From positions 1 through 64,000 of the forward strand of contig NZ_CP045032.1 of NCBI RefSeq assembly GCF_009026825.1: 64,000 bases of DNA. The letters run 5' to 3'. The notes below the pieces were generated by a model. That model saw only the letters and a list, made by a program, of their open reading frames with translations, was not told where the DNA came from and made no database searches. Each line of letters begins with the position of its first letter. Positions within the stretch are counted from its first letter, which is position 1. This document shows positions 19,331 through 28,126 of this stretch, piece by piece. Position numbers and translations under genes: made by a program. The DNA comes from Corynebacterium urogenitale. Lineage in GTDB: Bacteria > Actinomycetota > Actinomycetes > Mycobacteriales > Mycobacteriaceae.

Positions 19331-20458
19331 GTGGCAGAAAACAACGACGACAGTCGCGATATGCGTGGGCGGGGTAATCAAGATCAGGGCAACCAGGGGC
19401 GGGAGCAACAGCAAGCTTTCACCCTCTTCGAGCTACTCGCAGATGCACAGGACCAACCGGATCCGCGATTCTGTCTCCGCATCGAGGCACATGATCAGAC
19501 CGACCTAGAGTTGTGGAGGCGACTGAGGACATTCGAAGAGCGTCGGCTGTCTGAGGGTGCTTTTTCCTACCTTGAGGAGTACTTCAAGGACGGTCTGGCT
19601 GTTCCATTCAGTTGGGACGTAGCTGAGGATCCTGAGTGCTTCCGACAACAGGTTGTCAGTCTGCCGCTCAAGGACGCTCTGGAACTGATGAATATCGTCG
19701 CTTTGAAGAGCGGGGATCTCGTTTACCGGGCGATTCGCTCTCGATGGTTCAGTGTTCGAGGCGTCACCATCGCCTACCTGATGAGCTTGGTTGAGCGCGG
19801 ATGGGCACAGCAGATTGTGTACTTCAACCAGCTCGCATCCTTCCAACACCGCATCATGGAGACGGTGCCGTTATCGATCAGGGATTCTGTGGTTTTTCAC
19901 TGCGGGGTTGGTGCGGAAGTCCTCGCATACGGGCGCACTAAAGCCAACTCAGAGGCGCCCGTGAAGGGGTTTCTAATCGGCAGAATGGATGCCCAGTCAC
20001 TCGAGTTCTCCATTGACTATGACGCAATTCGTGAGCTGACTGCGTCGCGTGCTGAGACCATCGAGGTCGTCATACCCGAGCCTGGCACACTGTACGAACA
20101 CAAGGGGCAGTACAGAATGAAGTACGACCGGGAAGGGGGACTGTGGACGCTGCGATTCAGCGATAAGAACACCGCCGAGCGCTTCTTCACAGACAAGCGC
20201 CATCAGCCACTCTTGGATTCCTATAGGGTGCTGATCCACGCCGTCGCTTACGAGGGGATGCGTCCAGTGGCCGTCGATGACACCTATTTCTTTGTCCAGC
20301 CCGATTTCACTCTGCAAGCGTTAAAGATGCTCCCACCGGTTTTCCCGACGATCAACGGCATGGCCGAGACAGCGTGTGGACGCCGTGCTTCGTCCAGGCC
20401 GAATACGATCCTGCCAAGGATGAGTTGCGGCGTTTCTAAGGACGACGCCCACCCTTAG
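19331..20458 (+). CDS. Unknown protein, probable frameshift near the 3' end
   Basis: I do not recognise this 375-aa product. The start is GTG with a modest GAGAGG upstream. It is soluble-looking: a polar Gln/Gly/Asn/Arg N-terminus, then an alpha/beta mixture with LKDALELMNIVALKSGDLVYRAI and a C-terminal half rich in beta-strand patterns. The last 35 residues in this frame are Cys/Arg/Ser-rich and look wrong. In another frame from about 20341 the sequence reads DSVWTPCFVQAEYDPAKDE and stops at 20437-20439, a far more natural ending. A one-base slip between about 20338 and 20368 is likely. The gene neighbours decayed DNA and may be accessory. Confidence 0.6.
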   Translation: MAENNDDSRDMRGRGNQDQGNQGREQQQAFTLFELLADAQDQPDPRFCLRIEAHDQTDLELWRRLRTFEERRLSEGAFSYLEEYFKDGLAVPFSWDVAEDPECFRQQVVSLPLKDALELMNIVALKSGDLVYRAIRSRWFSVRGVTIAYLMSLVERGWAQQIVYFNQLASFQHRIMETVPLSIRDSVVFHCGVGAEVLAYGRTKANSEAPVKGFLIGRMDAQSLEFSIDYDAIRELTASRAETIEVVIPEPGTLYEHKGQYRMKYDREGGLWTLRFSDKNTAERFFTDKRHQPLLDSYRVLIHAVAYEGMRPVAVDDTYFFVQPDFTLQALKMLPPVFPTINGMAETACGRRASSRPNTILPRMSCGVSKDDAHP

Positions 20459-20479
20459 CAGGACCGAGTCTCTGCAGCC

Positions 20480-21835
20480 TTAAGACAGCACGTTGTGCGG
20501 ACGCAGCTTCTTCAGCATCTTCAGGCCCTTGCGCAGCTCACGGTGTCCGGTGGACTCGCGAACCTCGTCGTAGCCGCCACCGACGTGGGTGAAGGCCTCG
20601 TCGGAGCGGACCTCCGGGGCGTTGAAAGCATCCGCCTTGAGCATGCTGTTCGGCAGGGACAGCTTCAGCAGGGTGCGCTGCACCTCCAGGAACTGCTTTG
20701 GGAAGCTATCGGTGTTGTACGGCAGACCGAATTCCTCGGCGATACCCTCCACCTTCTTGCCAATTGCCGCCAGGCGGTTGGATGGCATGTCGGGGAAGAG
20801 GTGGTGCTCGATCTGGTAGTTCAGGTTGCCGGACATCACGGTGAGCAGCTTGCCGCCGCGGAAGTTGGCGGAACCCAGCATTTGGCGCAGGTACCACTCG
20901 CTGCGGCTTTCCTCTTCCAGCGTGCGCTTGGTGAAGGTTTCCACATCGTCCGGGAAGTGGCCGCAGAAGATCACCGCGTAGGCCCACACGTTGCGCAGCA
21001 GGTTGGCCGCGAGGGCGGCCTGGCCAGCGCGGGTTGCCCTGTGCTTGGCCTCCGCGAAGCGGGTGCGGCGGGCCTTCTTGCCGCTCCAGCCCAGCTTGGA
21101 CTTCTTAGCGAACAGGCCCTTCTTCTTGCCGGATCCCGATCCAACGCCGGCCAGCAGGTAGCCAGCAGCGCCGGCGACCAGTGGGAATGCCACGTAGTCC
21201 TTGGAGACCTGCTTGCCGACTTTCCGCAGGGTTTCGAACAGGCGCGGCTTGGTCTCCTCCCACGTCTGTCGACCTGCGAAGAAGCGTCCCAGCTCTACAT
21301 CGTAGAAGCCCACGGCGTACTCGAACAGGGAGGCGAGGATGACGTTCTTCACTGGCTGCAGCAGCATGTCCGGGGTCCACTTACGGTCGCGGGTGACGCG
21401 CAGCAGACCGTATCCCACGTCGTTGTCCATGCCGAGGATGTTGGTGTAGGTGTGGTGCACAACGTTGTGGCTGTGCTTCCATCCGCTGGACGGGCCGGTG
21501 TTGTCCCATTCCCAGGTGGAGGAGTGGATCTCCGGGTCGTTCATCCAGTCCCACTGGCCGTGCATGACGTTGTGCCCGATCTCGAGGTTTTCGAGGATTT
21601 TGGCGATCCCCAGCGCCGCACCTGCGGGGATCGCTGCGGCGGGGGAGAGGATTGTTGCTACTCGAGCCGCGAGGTCGGTGGTGCGCTGGGTGCGAATGAG
21701 GTTGCGGATGTACTGCGCGTCCTTCTCACCGAGGGATTCGCGGTGTTCGCGTTCGATTTCCGCGAGGCGGCGGCCGATCTCCTCGACATCTTCGTCGGTG
21801 AGATGGGCGTAGGCCTTGATGTCCTGAACTGCCAT
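20480..21835 (-). CDS. Fatty acid desaturase (DesA3-like, membrane di-iron)
   Basis: A 451-aa membrane acyl desaturase that should introduce a double bond into fatty acyl chains using O2 and electrons from the neighbouring reductase. The three histidine boxes are visible: HNVMH (88-92), HSHNVVHH (121-128) and QIEHH (H344-H345). The start is the ATG at 21835 (MAVQDIKAY) because AAGGA stands about 10 nt upstream; the longer frame to 21958 runs into the preceding gene. The order reductase then desaturase on one transcript copies the mycobacterial Rv3230c-desA3 pair, which makes oleate from stearate. In a lipid-dependent corynebacterium it would tune membrane and mycolate precursors. Confidence 0.92.
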   Translation of the reverse strand: MAVQDIKAYAHLTDEDVEEIGRRLAEIEREHRESLGEKDAQYIRNLIRTQRTTDLAARVATILSPAAAIPAGAALGIAKILENLEIGHNVMHGQWDWMNDPEIHSSTWEWDNTGPSSGWKHSHNVVHHTYTNILGMDNDVGYGLLRVTRDRKWTPDMLLQPVKNVILASLFEYAVGFYDVELGRFFAGRQTWEETKPRLFETLRKVGKQVSKDYVAFPLVAGAAGYLLAGVGSGSGKKKGLFAKKSKLGWSGKKARRTRFAEAKHRATRAGQAALAANLLRNVWAYAVIFCGHFPDDVETFTKRTLEEESRSEWYLRQMLGSANFRGGKLLTVMSGNLNYQIEHHLFPDMPSNRLAAIGKKVEGIAEEFGLPYNTDSFPKQFLEVQRTLLKLSLPNSMLKADAFNAPEVRSDEAFTHVGGGYDEVRESTGHRELRKGLKMLKKLRPHNVLS

Positions 21836-21912
21836 TTTTCGTGGTCCTTCTTTCTTTTTCTCCGACGCCACCGCGCCCACACCGCCAAGGTGTTTGCGCG
21901 AGGTGTTCGGGT

Positions 21913-23040
21913 TTATTTGCCTGGGATTGTCAGCGTGCCCGAGGGGACGCTGCAACACGTTCGTATTTGCTCTCCCGGCCCGTAGGTGGATCCGTCGCGC
22001 AGGTCCACGGCGGCCCCGTCCTCGATGGGGGCCACGCAGGTGCGGCAGATGCCCATCCGGCAGCCGTGTATGAGGTTGATGCCCTCAGCCTCAGCTGCCT
22101 CCAGGATTGTGGTGGATCCGGTGGAGGTGGTGGTTTTGCCCAAAGCGGAGAAGGTGATCTCGCCACCATAGTCGGAGCCATCCACGTCGATGTGGAACTT
22201 TTCCGAGCGCATGCCCGGGTAGTCCGCCCTGAAGGCATCCAGCATGGGGCCTGGGCCGCAGGCGTAGAACTGCCGACTGGTGGCGTCGGGAACAAGGGAG
22301 GGGAAGTCCGCCGGAGTAAGGCGGCCGCGCTCGCTGGAATCCCAGTTGACCAGGCGGTAACCGGGGGCATCGGCGTGCAGGGTGGCGAGTTCCTCTCCGT
22401 AGGGGTCGGCGGCTGCGGGGCCGCGCTCCGAGTGGACGTGAATCACATCGGGGAAGGGCGTGCCGGAATCGCGCTCCTGCTTGAGCCACCGGAGCATGGA
22501 GATCACCGGGGTGATGCCAGCGCCTGCGGTGAGGAACAAGAGCTTTGAGGGGACGGGTTGCGGGAGGTAGAAATCCCCGCCGGGGGCGCTGAGGCGGATA
22601 ATCTGTCCGACCTTTGCCCTGTCGGCGATGTGCTGGGTGAATTCGCCGCCGGGAACGGGCTTGATGGAGACGGTGAGGGAGCGGTGGCTGCGCTTCGGCG
22701 CGTCTGTCAGTGAGTAGCAGCGCCAACGCCAGCGGCCGTCGATCTGCAGGCCGAGGCCGATGAACTGTCCGGCGTGGAAATTGGTCGGCATACCGGGCCC
22801 TGGTGTGAGGGTGACCGTCAGGAAGTCTGGGTGCTTGTCGATCTTCGTGATCTGTCCGCGGACTTCACGGCCCCGCAGGGGATTGACCAGGCTGACATAG
22901 TCGACGGGGGTCAGTGGCGTGGTGAAGGTCTCGAGGAAACGGCTCAATGGTCCCTCGGTCGCCTGATCTAGCGAGCCCCGCGCTGCTTTGCGGAGGGTCT
23001 TTCCCGTTTTATTGAGGAACGAGGAGGTCCGAGCGTTCAT
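21913..23040 (-). CDS. Ferredoxin reductase-type oxidoreductase (desaturase partner)
   Basis: A 375-aa flavoprotein with three modules: an FAD-binding barrel (WRWRCYSLTDAP at about residue 105), an NAD(P)H domain (LLFLTAGAGITPVISMLRWL), and a C-terminal plant-type 2Fe-2S domain. The cluster cysteines are C327, C332, C335 and C362 or C363, in the C-x4-C-x2-C arrangement. It should pass electrons from NADPH to the desaturase encoded 77 nt downstream; the mycobacterial homologue Rv3230c does this for DesA3. The 282-nt upstream region towards the cupin gene contains an inverted TTTGCAC/GTGCAAA pair at about 23140 and 23205 but no confident promoter. Confidence 0.92.
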   Translation of the reverse strand: MNARTSSFLNKTGKTLRKAARGSLDQATEGPLSRFLETFTTPLTPVDYVSLVNPLRGREVRGQITKIDKHPDFLTVTLTPGPGMPTNFHAGQFIGLGLQIDGRWRWRCYSLTDAPKRSHRSLTVSIKPVPGGEFTQHIADRAKVGQIIRLSAPGGDFYLPQPVPSKLLFLTAGAGITPVISMLRWLKQERDSGTPFPDVIHVHSERGPAAADPYGEELATLHADAPGYRLVNWDSSERGRLTPADFPSLVPDATSRQFYACGPGPMLDAFRADYPGMRSEKFHIDVDGSDYGGEITFSALGKTTTSTGSTTILEAAEAEGINLIHGCRMGICRTCVAPIEDGAAVDLRDGSTYGPGEQIRTCCSVPSGTLTIPGK

Positions 23041-23322
23041 GGGCGAATGCTAACACCAGAGTGCGCTGTTTCCTGATTACTCAACCTGCACACCCCTGAA
23101 AACCGCCCTATGGGGGTGAAATTGGAGAAATCAGGCTGAAATTTGCACGCCAAAACCTTATAGAAACATAGTTATGGCAGTAGACAGAAGTTCCAGAGGG
23201 GTGCAAAAATTCCTCGGTGTTCGTTTCGCCGCGTTTGGCATCAATTGATGTAGCTCGCCTAGCTGTCCTTTTCTCTACAGTGGGTAGTAGAAGCCATTCA
23301 CCACGAAGGAGATAAGCACATC

Positions 23323-23799
23323 ATGGCAATTGATGACATCGGACCACAGCCACAGGCCTTCGATATCGAGAAGGAAACCCTCGCCAACGAAAACTATCGT
23401 TCCACCGCGTGGACCGGTAAGTACCTGCAGGTCACGCTCATGAGCATTCCCGTCGGAGAATCCATTGGCCTGGAGGTTCACCCAGAGACCGATCAGTTCC
23501 TCCGTCTAGAACAGGGCACCGGCAGGTGTGTCATGGGCGATTCCGAGGACAACCTGGACTTTCAACAGGAGGTCGCAGATGATTGGTCCATCTTCGTGCC
23601 CGCCGGCAAGTGGCACGACGTGATCAACACTGGCGACGAGCCACTGAAGCTCTACACCGTCTACGCCCCAGTCCATCACGCTCATGGCATCGTGCAGGCA
23701 ACCGCCGAAGATGCCGAGCGTGACGAGGAATCCGGCAAGGATGTCCCACCGGAGTGGACCGTGCAGCCTGGAACCGGTGCTGCCGACGGCCACGCTTAG
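23323..23799 (+). CDS. Cupin-domain protein
   Basis: A 158-aa single-domain cupin. Motif 1 reads VGESIGLEVHPETDQFLRLEQGTG (about residues 46-70), with His and Glu as candidate metal ligands. Motif 2 is PAGKWHDVINTGDEPLKLYTVY. The layout resembles small cupins related to mannose-6-phosphate isomerase, but no substrate can be inferred. GAAGGAG lies 12 nt before the ATG. It converges with the GT87 gene only 6 nt away. Confidence 0.85.
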   Translation: MAIDDIGPQPQAFDIEKETLANENYRSTAWTGKYLQVTLMSIPVGESIGLEVHPETDQFLRLEQGTGRCVMGDSEDNLDFQQEVADDWSIFVPAGKWHDVINTGDEPLKLYTVYAPVHHAHGIVQATAEDAERDEESGKDVPPEWTVQPGTGAADGHA

Positions 23800-23805
23800 A
23801 AAAGT

Positions 23806-25095
23806 TCATCGATGACCTGAGGGTGCGGGCTGGTGGCGTCGGGCAGGAGGGGAGAAGAGGAACCACAACGCTGGATAGGCCGCGAGCGTCCACCACAGGT
23901 ACGCGTTACCGATAATGTGCCAGCCGAGGTTCCATTCCAGCTCCACATTGCCCGTCGATGGTGTGTAGGCCGTGGGGATCAGCGCGAAACAGAGCACTCC
24001 CATGATTGAGAGGCACATCCATACTCGGCGTTGCGCGATGTTCCACGTGAAACGCTCCGCAACGGCCGAAGAGGCCGGAGTCTCTACGCGCTGGCGCCAG
24101 GCCAAGAGACCCAGGACGAGCAGGAAAATCGGCACCCACACGAAATGATGCGCCCAAGATACCGGGCTGGCTAGCAGGCCAAAAAAGGCGTTGACGCACA
24201 ACGCGAGCAGAGGCTGTCCAGCGCGCAGGAGTCGCAGCATGAGGGCGACCGTGGCAGCCAGGGCTACGAGCACCAAGGCGATCCACACCACGCTGCCCGC
24301 GTCCTCCGTGCGCAGACCCAGGCGCCATAACTCGCCATTGAGTGATTGGTTGGAGGAGTAGCCGAGGCCGCCGATGCGCTCGGTTTCCGCGAGGGTGTGC
24401 AGCCAATAGTCCGCTGAATCGCGCGGGGTGATGAGGTGGGCGATCGCGGTGAGGCCAAGAGTGCCGATGCCCATGCGAACAATGGACGCCCAATCCTTGC
24501 GCAACAATAGCCACAGGCCAAAAACGGCAGGCGTGAGCTTCAGCGCCGTGGCGAAGCCGGTGAGCAGGCCACGGAATTTGCGGGGGACGAGTAGCGCATC
24601 CGCCAAAATCATCGCCGCGAGCAGCATGTTCACCTGCCCGAAGTTCAGGGTAGAGACGATGGGGCCGATCAAGCTGAGAACCGCTGCGAGCCCGGCGGCG
24701 ACCCACGATGCGGAGGTGCGATCAAGATTGCCCAAGCGGCGCAGGAGGAACCACACCGTGCCGTAGAGCAACGCGATGTTCACGAAGTTCATCGCAATGG
24801 AAACAGACAGTGGCCCAAAGAGGGTCAGGGGTACGAAGAGGATCGCGGAGATCGGGGGATAGGTAAAGGGCAGGGAGATGTCCTCATTGATGGGGAAGCT
24901 TCCCTCGTACAGGGGTTGACCGTCTAGGAGGCGCTGCGCACCGAGCCGGTAGACATTGACGTCCAGTGCGTAGCGGATGCCGGTGTGATCGAAGAAGATC
25001 CAGGCCATGGCGAGGATGGAGGCCACGGTGATCAGCCACTTCGAGCGCGTGCTGAGGTGCAGGTGGCGCGGGCGACGGGGGGGTTTGGAGGTCAT
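23806..25095 (-). CDS. GT87/DUF2029 polyprenyl-phosphate-mannose mannosyltransferase
   Basis: A 429-aa integral membrane protein with about ten hydrophobic helices. Near the N-terminus, after the first helix, it has GIRYALDVNVYRLGAQRLLDGQPLYEG, whose acidic residue matches the catalytic loop of GT-C fold enzymes. DUF2029/GT87 members in mycobacteria and corynebacteria add mannose (or arabinofuranose) from a decaprenyl-phosphate donor to lipomannan or arabinan on the outer face of the membrane. Which glycan this one builds cannot be told. Confidence 0.85.
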   Translation of the reverse strand: MTSKPPRRPRHLHLSTRSKWLITVASILAMAWIFFDHTGIRYALDVNVYRLGAQRLLDGQPLYEGSFPINEDISLPFTYPPISAILFVPLTLFGPLSVSIAMNFVNIALLYGTVWFLLRRLGNLDRTSASWVAAGLAAVLSLIGPIVSTLNFGQVNMLLAAMILADALLVPRKFRGLLTGFATALKLTPAVFGLWLLLRKDWASIVRMGIGTLGLTAIAHLITPRDSADYWLHTLAETERIGGLGYSSNQSLNGELWRLGLRTEDAGSVVWIALVLVALAATVALMLRLLRAGQPLLALCVNAFFGLLASPVSWAHHFVWVPIFLLVLGLLAWRQRVETPASSAVAERFTWNIAQRRVWMCLSIMGVLCFALIPTAYTPSTGNVELEWNLGWHIIGNAYLWWTLAAYPALWFLFSPPARRHQPAPSGHR

Positions 25096-25275
25096 GCTTA
25101 AGGAATCTCGCTTGCGTGATGAAGGTGTGATGGGGGCCTGATAGGGGCGTGATGGAGGGTGCGGTGAGTGTGTGGGGACGGTGCGGCGAAAGCGTGGTGC
25201 CTACATGCTAGGCCACAGTTATCCACGCTGGGAAATGGCTGTGAGGATGCTACTTCGTTGTGCGTAGCTCTTGTG

Positions 25276-25293
25276 ACTGACTGGTCGGTCAGT
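25276..25293. promoter_or_regulatory. TetR-type operator over the ABC/YhgE promoter
   Basis: ACTGACTGGTCGGTCAGT is an interrupted palindrome with perfect 6-bp arms. It immediately precedes TAGGAT (25295-25300), a -10-like box, and the GTG start at 25307. A TetR-family gene ends this cluster, so local autoregulation is the natural reading. Confidence 0.6.
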
Positions 25294-25306
25294 TTAGGAT
25301 AGCGGC

Positions 25307-26149
25307 GTGGACGAAACACACTACATCTCTGAGAGCGCCGTGGCCCGCGCCGACGTCGAGACCGCCGAGGCCCGCGCCGACGTCGAGACCGAACTCGATA
25401 ATGCAGTCAGCGACGAGGCCGAGGCTCGCACAGACAAAGAAACCGAAGAGCAGCCAGCCGCCGCTATCTCCGCACACGGGCTGACCCTGCGCACCAGGCA
25501 GGGCGCCGTGTTCCACGACGTGGATTTGGAGATCCCGGCTGGCAGCATTCACGCGCTCGTGGGGCCGCAAGGCTCCGGGCGCTCCTCACTGCTGCTCGTG
25601 CTCGCCGGACGGATGAAGTTCTCGGAAGGCGAGCTCACCGTGGATGGAACGCCGGTTAAACACGGTCCCTTCGCCCAACTGCTCGGCAAGCTCGGCACAG
25701 TGCAAAACGCGACCGCCATCGCAGGATTCCGCGATATCGATGACCTCGACACATCCACGAAGGTCGGCGAGATCGTCAACGAACTGCTCGGGCTGACATC
25801 CCCACTGCTGCGCCGGGCGGAAACCTGGCACGCGCCCCGCGTGAAAGCCCTGCGCGAGCTCATCATCCCCGAGCTGGAACCGAAGACCTGGGTGCGCAAC
25901 CTCAGCGCGTACGAGGATTTCGCCATGCGTATCACCATGGCGATGCTCAGCGAACCGCGCATCCTCCTGGTCGATAACGTGGACCAGCTCTCCGCCCCGG
26001 AAGACCAGCGCAAGGCGTGGGGGATGCTGCGCCGCATCCAAGAAACCGGCGTGACCGTGGTGGCCTCCACGACGAATACCGAAACGCTGCCGGAGAACAT
26101 CCCGCGCACGGTCACGCACCGGCCCAAGGAAGAAAAGGAGACACGCTAA
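25307..26149 (+). CDS. ABC-type ATP-binding protein with altered catalytic motifs
   Basis: A 280-aa ABC ATPase-like protein with an acidic, repetitive N-terminal tail (about 1-50). The Walker A loop is GPQGSGRSS (86-94): Arg92 replaces the invariant Lys. The signature is LSAYE (199-203) instead of LSGGQ, and Walker B is RILLVDNVD with Asn224 where the catalytic Glu is expected. It may bind nucleotide but hydrolyse poorly. It overlaps the YhgE gene start by one base, so the two are a transcriptional and translational unit. The GTG start is either leaderless or served by AGGA at 25296-25299. Confidence 0.82.
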   Translation: MDETHYISESAVARADVETAEARADVETELDNAVSDEAEARTDKETEEQPAAAISAHGLTLRTRQGAVFHDVDLEIPAGSIHALVGPQGSGRSSLLLVLAGRMKFSEGELTVDGTPVKHGPFAQLLGKLGTVQNATAIAGFRDIDDLDTSTKVGEIVNELLGLTSPLLRRAETWHAPRVKALRELIIPELEPKTWVRNLSAYEDFAMRITMAMLSEPRILLVDNVDQLSAPEDQRKAWGMLRRIQETGVTVVASTTNTETLPENIPRTVTHRPKEEKETR

Positions 26150-28041
26150 TGTCCCGTCCTCGCGCTACCCGCTGGTGGCACGGCAATAGTGAGATCCGGC
26201 GATTCCGCGCCTTTCCGGCCATGATCATGGTCGTGCTGCTGATCCCGCTGTTCTACGGCGGAATGTTCCTGTGGTCCATGTGGAACCCGACGGAGAAGGT
26301 GGACAACATGGCCGTCGCGGTGGTCAATGAGGACACCGGCGCAAAGACCTCCGACGGTGAGCAGCTGCAGGCCGGGCAAAAAATCGTGGATAACCTGCGC
26401 GAAAACGACAAGGTGGATTGGCAGTTCGTCAGCGCGCAGGAGGCAGCCGATGGCTTGCGCGATGGCCGGTTCTTCGTCTCCGTTACGATTCCCAAAGACT
26501 TTTCCGCCGCGGTGACGTCGATCGGCAGCAAGGAGCCTCGCGCGGGCACGTTGGAGGTTCATTACAACGACGCCACCGGCTCCACGGCCAAGACCATCGT
26601 GGAGACGATCATCAATAACCTGCACAGCAGTGTCGCCACCTCGATCGGTGCCCAGGCAGCCGACAAGGTGTTTGTGTCCATTGACCAGATCGCACAGGGC
26701 GTGGGGGATGCCGCTAATGGCTCCAACAGAGTCAACGATGGCGCCCAGCAGCTCAACACCTCCGTGCGAGACGAGCTTGCCCCAGGGGCCACGAAGTTGA
26801 ACGACTCTGTGCGGGACGAACTGGGGCCGGGCGCGGCGAAGCTTGCGGATGGCGTGAACAACCAGTTGCTGCCAGGGGTAACAACCCTGCGCGATTCCGT
26901 TCGCGACCAGTTGGGTCCAGGTGCCGCGCAGCTGGCGGACGGCAACCGGCGGTTGGCCGATGGTGTGCAGCAGCTGCAGGACAAGATTGCCCCTCTGCGG
27001 GAAAATCCGCTGGCTATGCAGATTCCACAGGTCGAGGAGTTGGTTGATGGTGTGGAGAAGCTCAACGATGGTGCAGTTCAGGCCCGCGATGGAGCCAACC
27101 AGCTGAGCAATGGCATCAATACTGATCTGCTCAACGGCACCAATGATTTGGAGAAGTCCGTGCGCGAGCAGCTCGCGCCGGGCGCGCAGGACTTGTCGAA
27201 TGGCATCAATAACCAGCTGGTGCCGGGCGTGCAGAAGCTCTCCGATGGCATCAATGGCAAGCTGCTGGACGGGACCGGGCGCCTAGCTGAGGGCACCCAG
27301 CAGCTCAGCACAGGTTTGGGCGATGCGAGGGAGAAGATCCCGCAGTACAGCGCGCAGCAGGCTAAGGACAATGGTGAGGTGGTCGCGGATCCCGTCAGCG
27401 TGAAGAAGGAATGGCTCCATCGCCAGGTCAACAACGGCGAGGGCATGGTTCCATACTTCGCCGCGTTGGCTCTGTTTATCGGCGGCATCTTCACATGGCA
27501 GGCCTTGCGCCCGCTATCCCGCCGCGCACTGAGCGCTAGCCTGAGTGCGTTCCGCGCGATGATCCACAGTCTTGCTCCGGGGCTGCTGCTGGCGACGGTG
27601 CAGGTGGTGCTGCTGGTCGGAATCGCCATCGTGCTGTTCGGTCTTTCTGCCGACCGCTGGGTTCCGGCGTTCTTCCTGCTGCTGTTGGCGGGTTGGGCTT
27701 TCACCTCCATCCAGCAGACCTTCGCCATCTGGGTGGGGCCTGCGCCTGGACGGCTGCTGTCGATTATCTTCCTGCTGGTGAATCTGGCGAGTGCTGGCGG
27801 AACCTACCCCCTGGAGACGCTGCCAACGGGCCTGCGCGCGATCGGACCGGCGCTGCCGTTCTACCACGTGGTGCAGGGCTTGCGAGAGGCGTTGATTGGC
27901 TCTGTGGGCAGTGGCTATGGGACGACGATCGCGTACCTGTCCGCCATGCTCGCCGTGAGTATGGCCGTGGCCATCTTTGGCGCGGCGAAGCGCAAGGTGT
28001 TCACGATGCGCGAGCTGCACCCAGCTATTCCGGTGGCCTGA
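26149..28041 (+). CDS. YhgE/Pip family membrane protein
   Basis: A 630-aa membrane protein of the YhgE/Pip (phage infection protein) type, with ABC-2-like topology: one N-terminal transmembrane helix (MIMVVLLIPLFYGGMFLW), a large extracytoplasmic domain with repeated LxDGxxxLxxG heptad-like units (about 200-430), and five to six C-terminal helices. The start is the ATG overlapping the previous stop, with AAGGAG upstream; the open frame runs 5' to 26017 inside the ATPase gene. Related proteins serve as phage receptors in lactococci and as ESX/T7SS-linked or drug exporters. With its ATPase partner it likely forms an exporter. Confidence 0.88.
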   Translation: MSRPRATRWWHGNSEIRRFRAFPAMIMVVLLIPLFYGGMFLWSMWNPTEKVDNMAVAVVNEDTGAKTSDGEQLQAGQKIVDNLRENDKVDWQFVSAQEAADGLRDGRFFVSVTIPKDFSAAVTSIGSKEPRAGTLEVHYNDATGSTAKTIVETIINNLHSSVATSIGAQAADKVFVSIDQIAQGVGDAANGSNRVNDGAQQLNTSVRDELAPGATKLNDSVRDELGPGAAKLADGVNNQLLPGVTTLRDSVRDQLGPGAAQLADGNRRLADGVQQLQDKIAPLRENPLAMQIPQVEELVDGVEKLNDGAVQARDGANQLSNGINTDLLNGTNDLEKSVREQLAPGAQDLSNGINNQLVPGVQKLSDGINGKLLDGTGRLAEGTQQLSTGLGDAREKIPQYSAQQAKDNGEVVADPVSVKKEWLHRQVNNGEGMVPYFAALALFIGGIFTWQALRPLSRRALSASLSAFRAMIHSLAPGLLLATVQVVLLVGIAIVLFGLSADRWVPAFFLLLLAGWAFTSIQQTFAIWVGPAPGRLLSIIFLLVNLASAGGTYPLETLPTGLRAIGPALPFYHVVQGLREALIGSVGSGYGTTIAYLSAMLAVSMAVAIFGAAKRKVFTMRELHPAIPVA

Positions 28042-28126
28042 TGCTTGCGTGACGTGCGATCGAGAGCTTCGTTGCCCGTAGATAAAATGGACAGATGTCA
28101 ACGTAATTTATGAGGAGAATCCCGCA

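Noticed and set aside
20495..21985. 496-aa open frame antisense to the desaturase
   Set aside because: The desaturase His boxes and its ribosome binding site are on the other strand; this frame has no recognisable domain.
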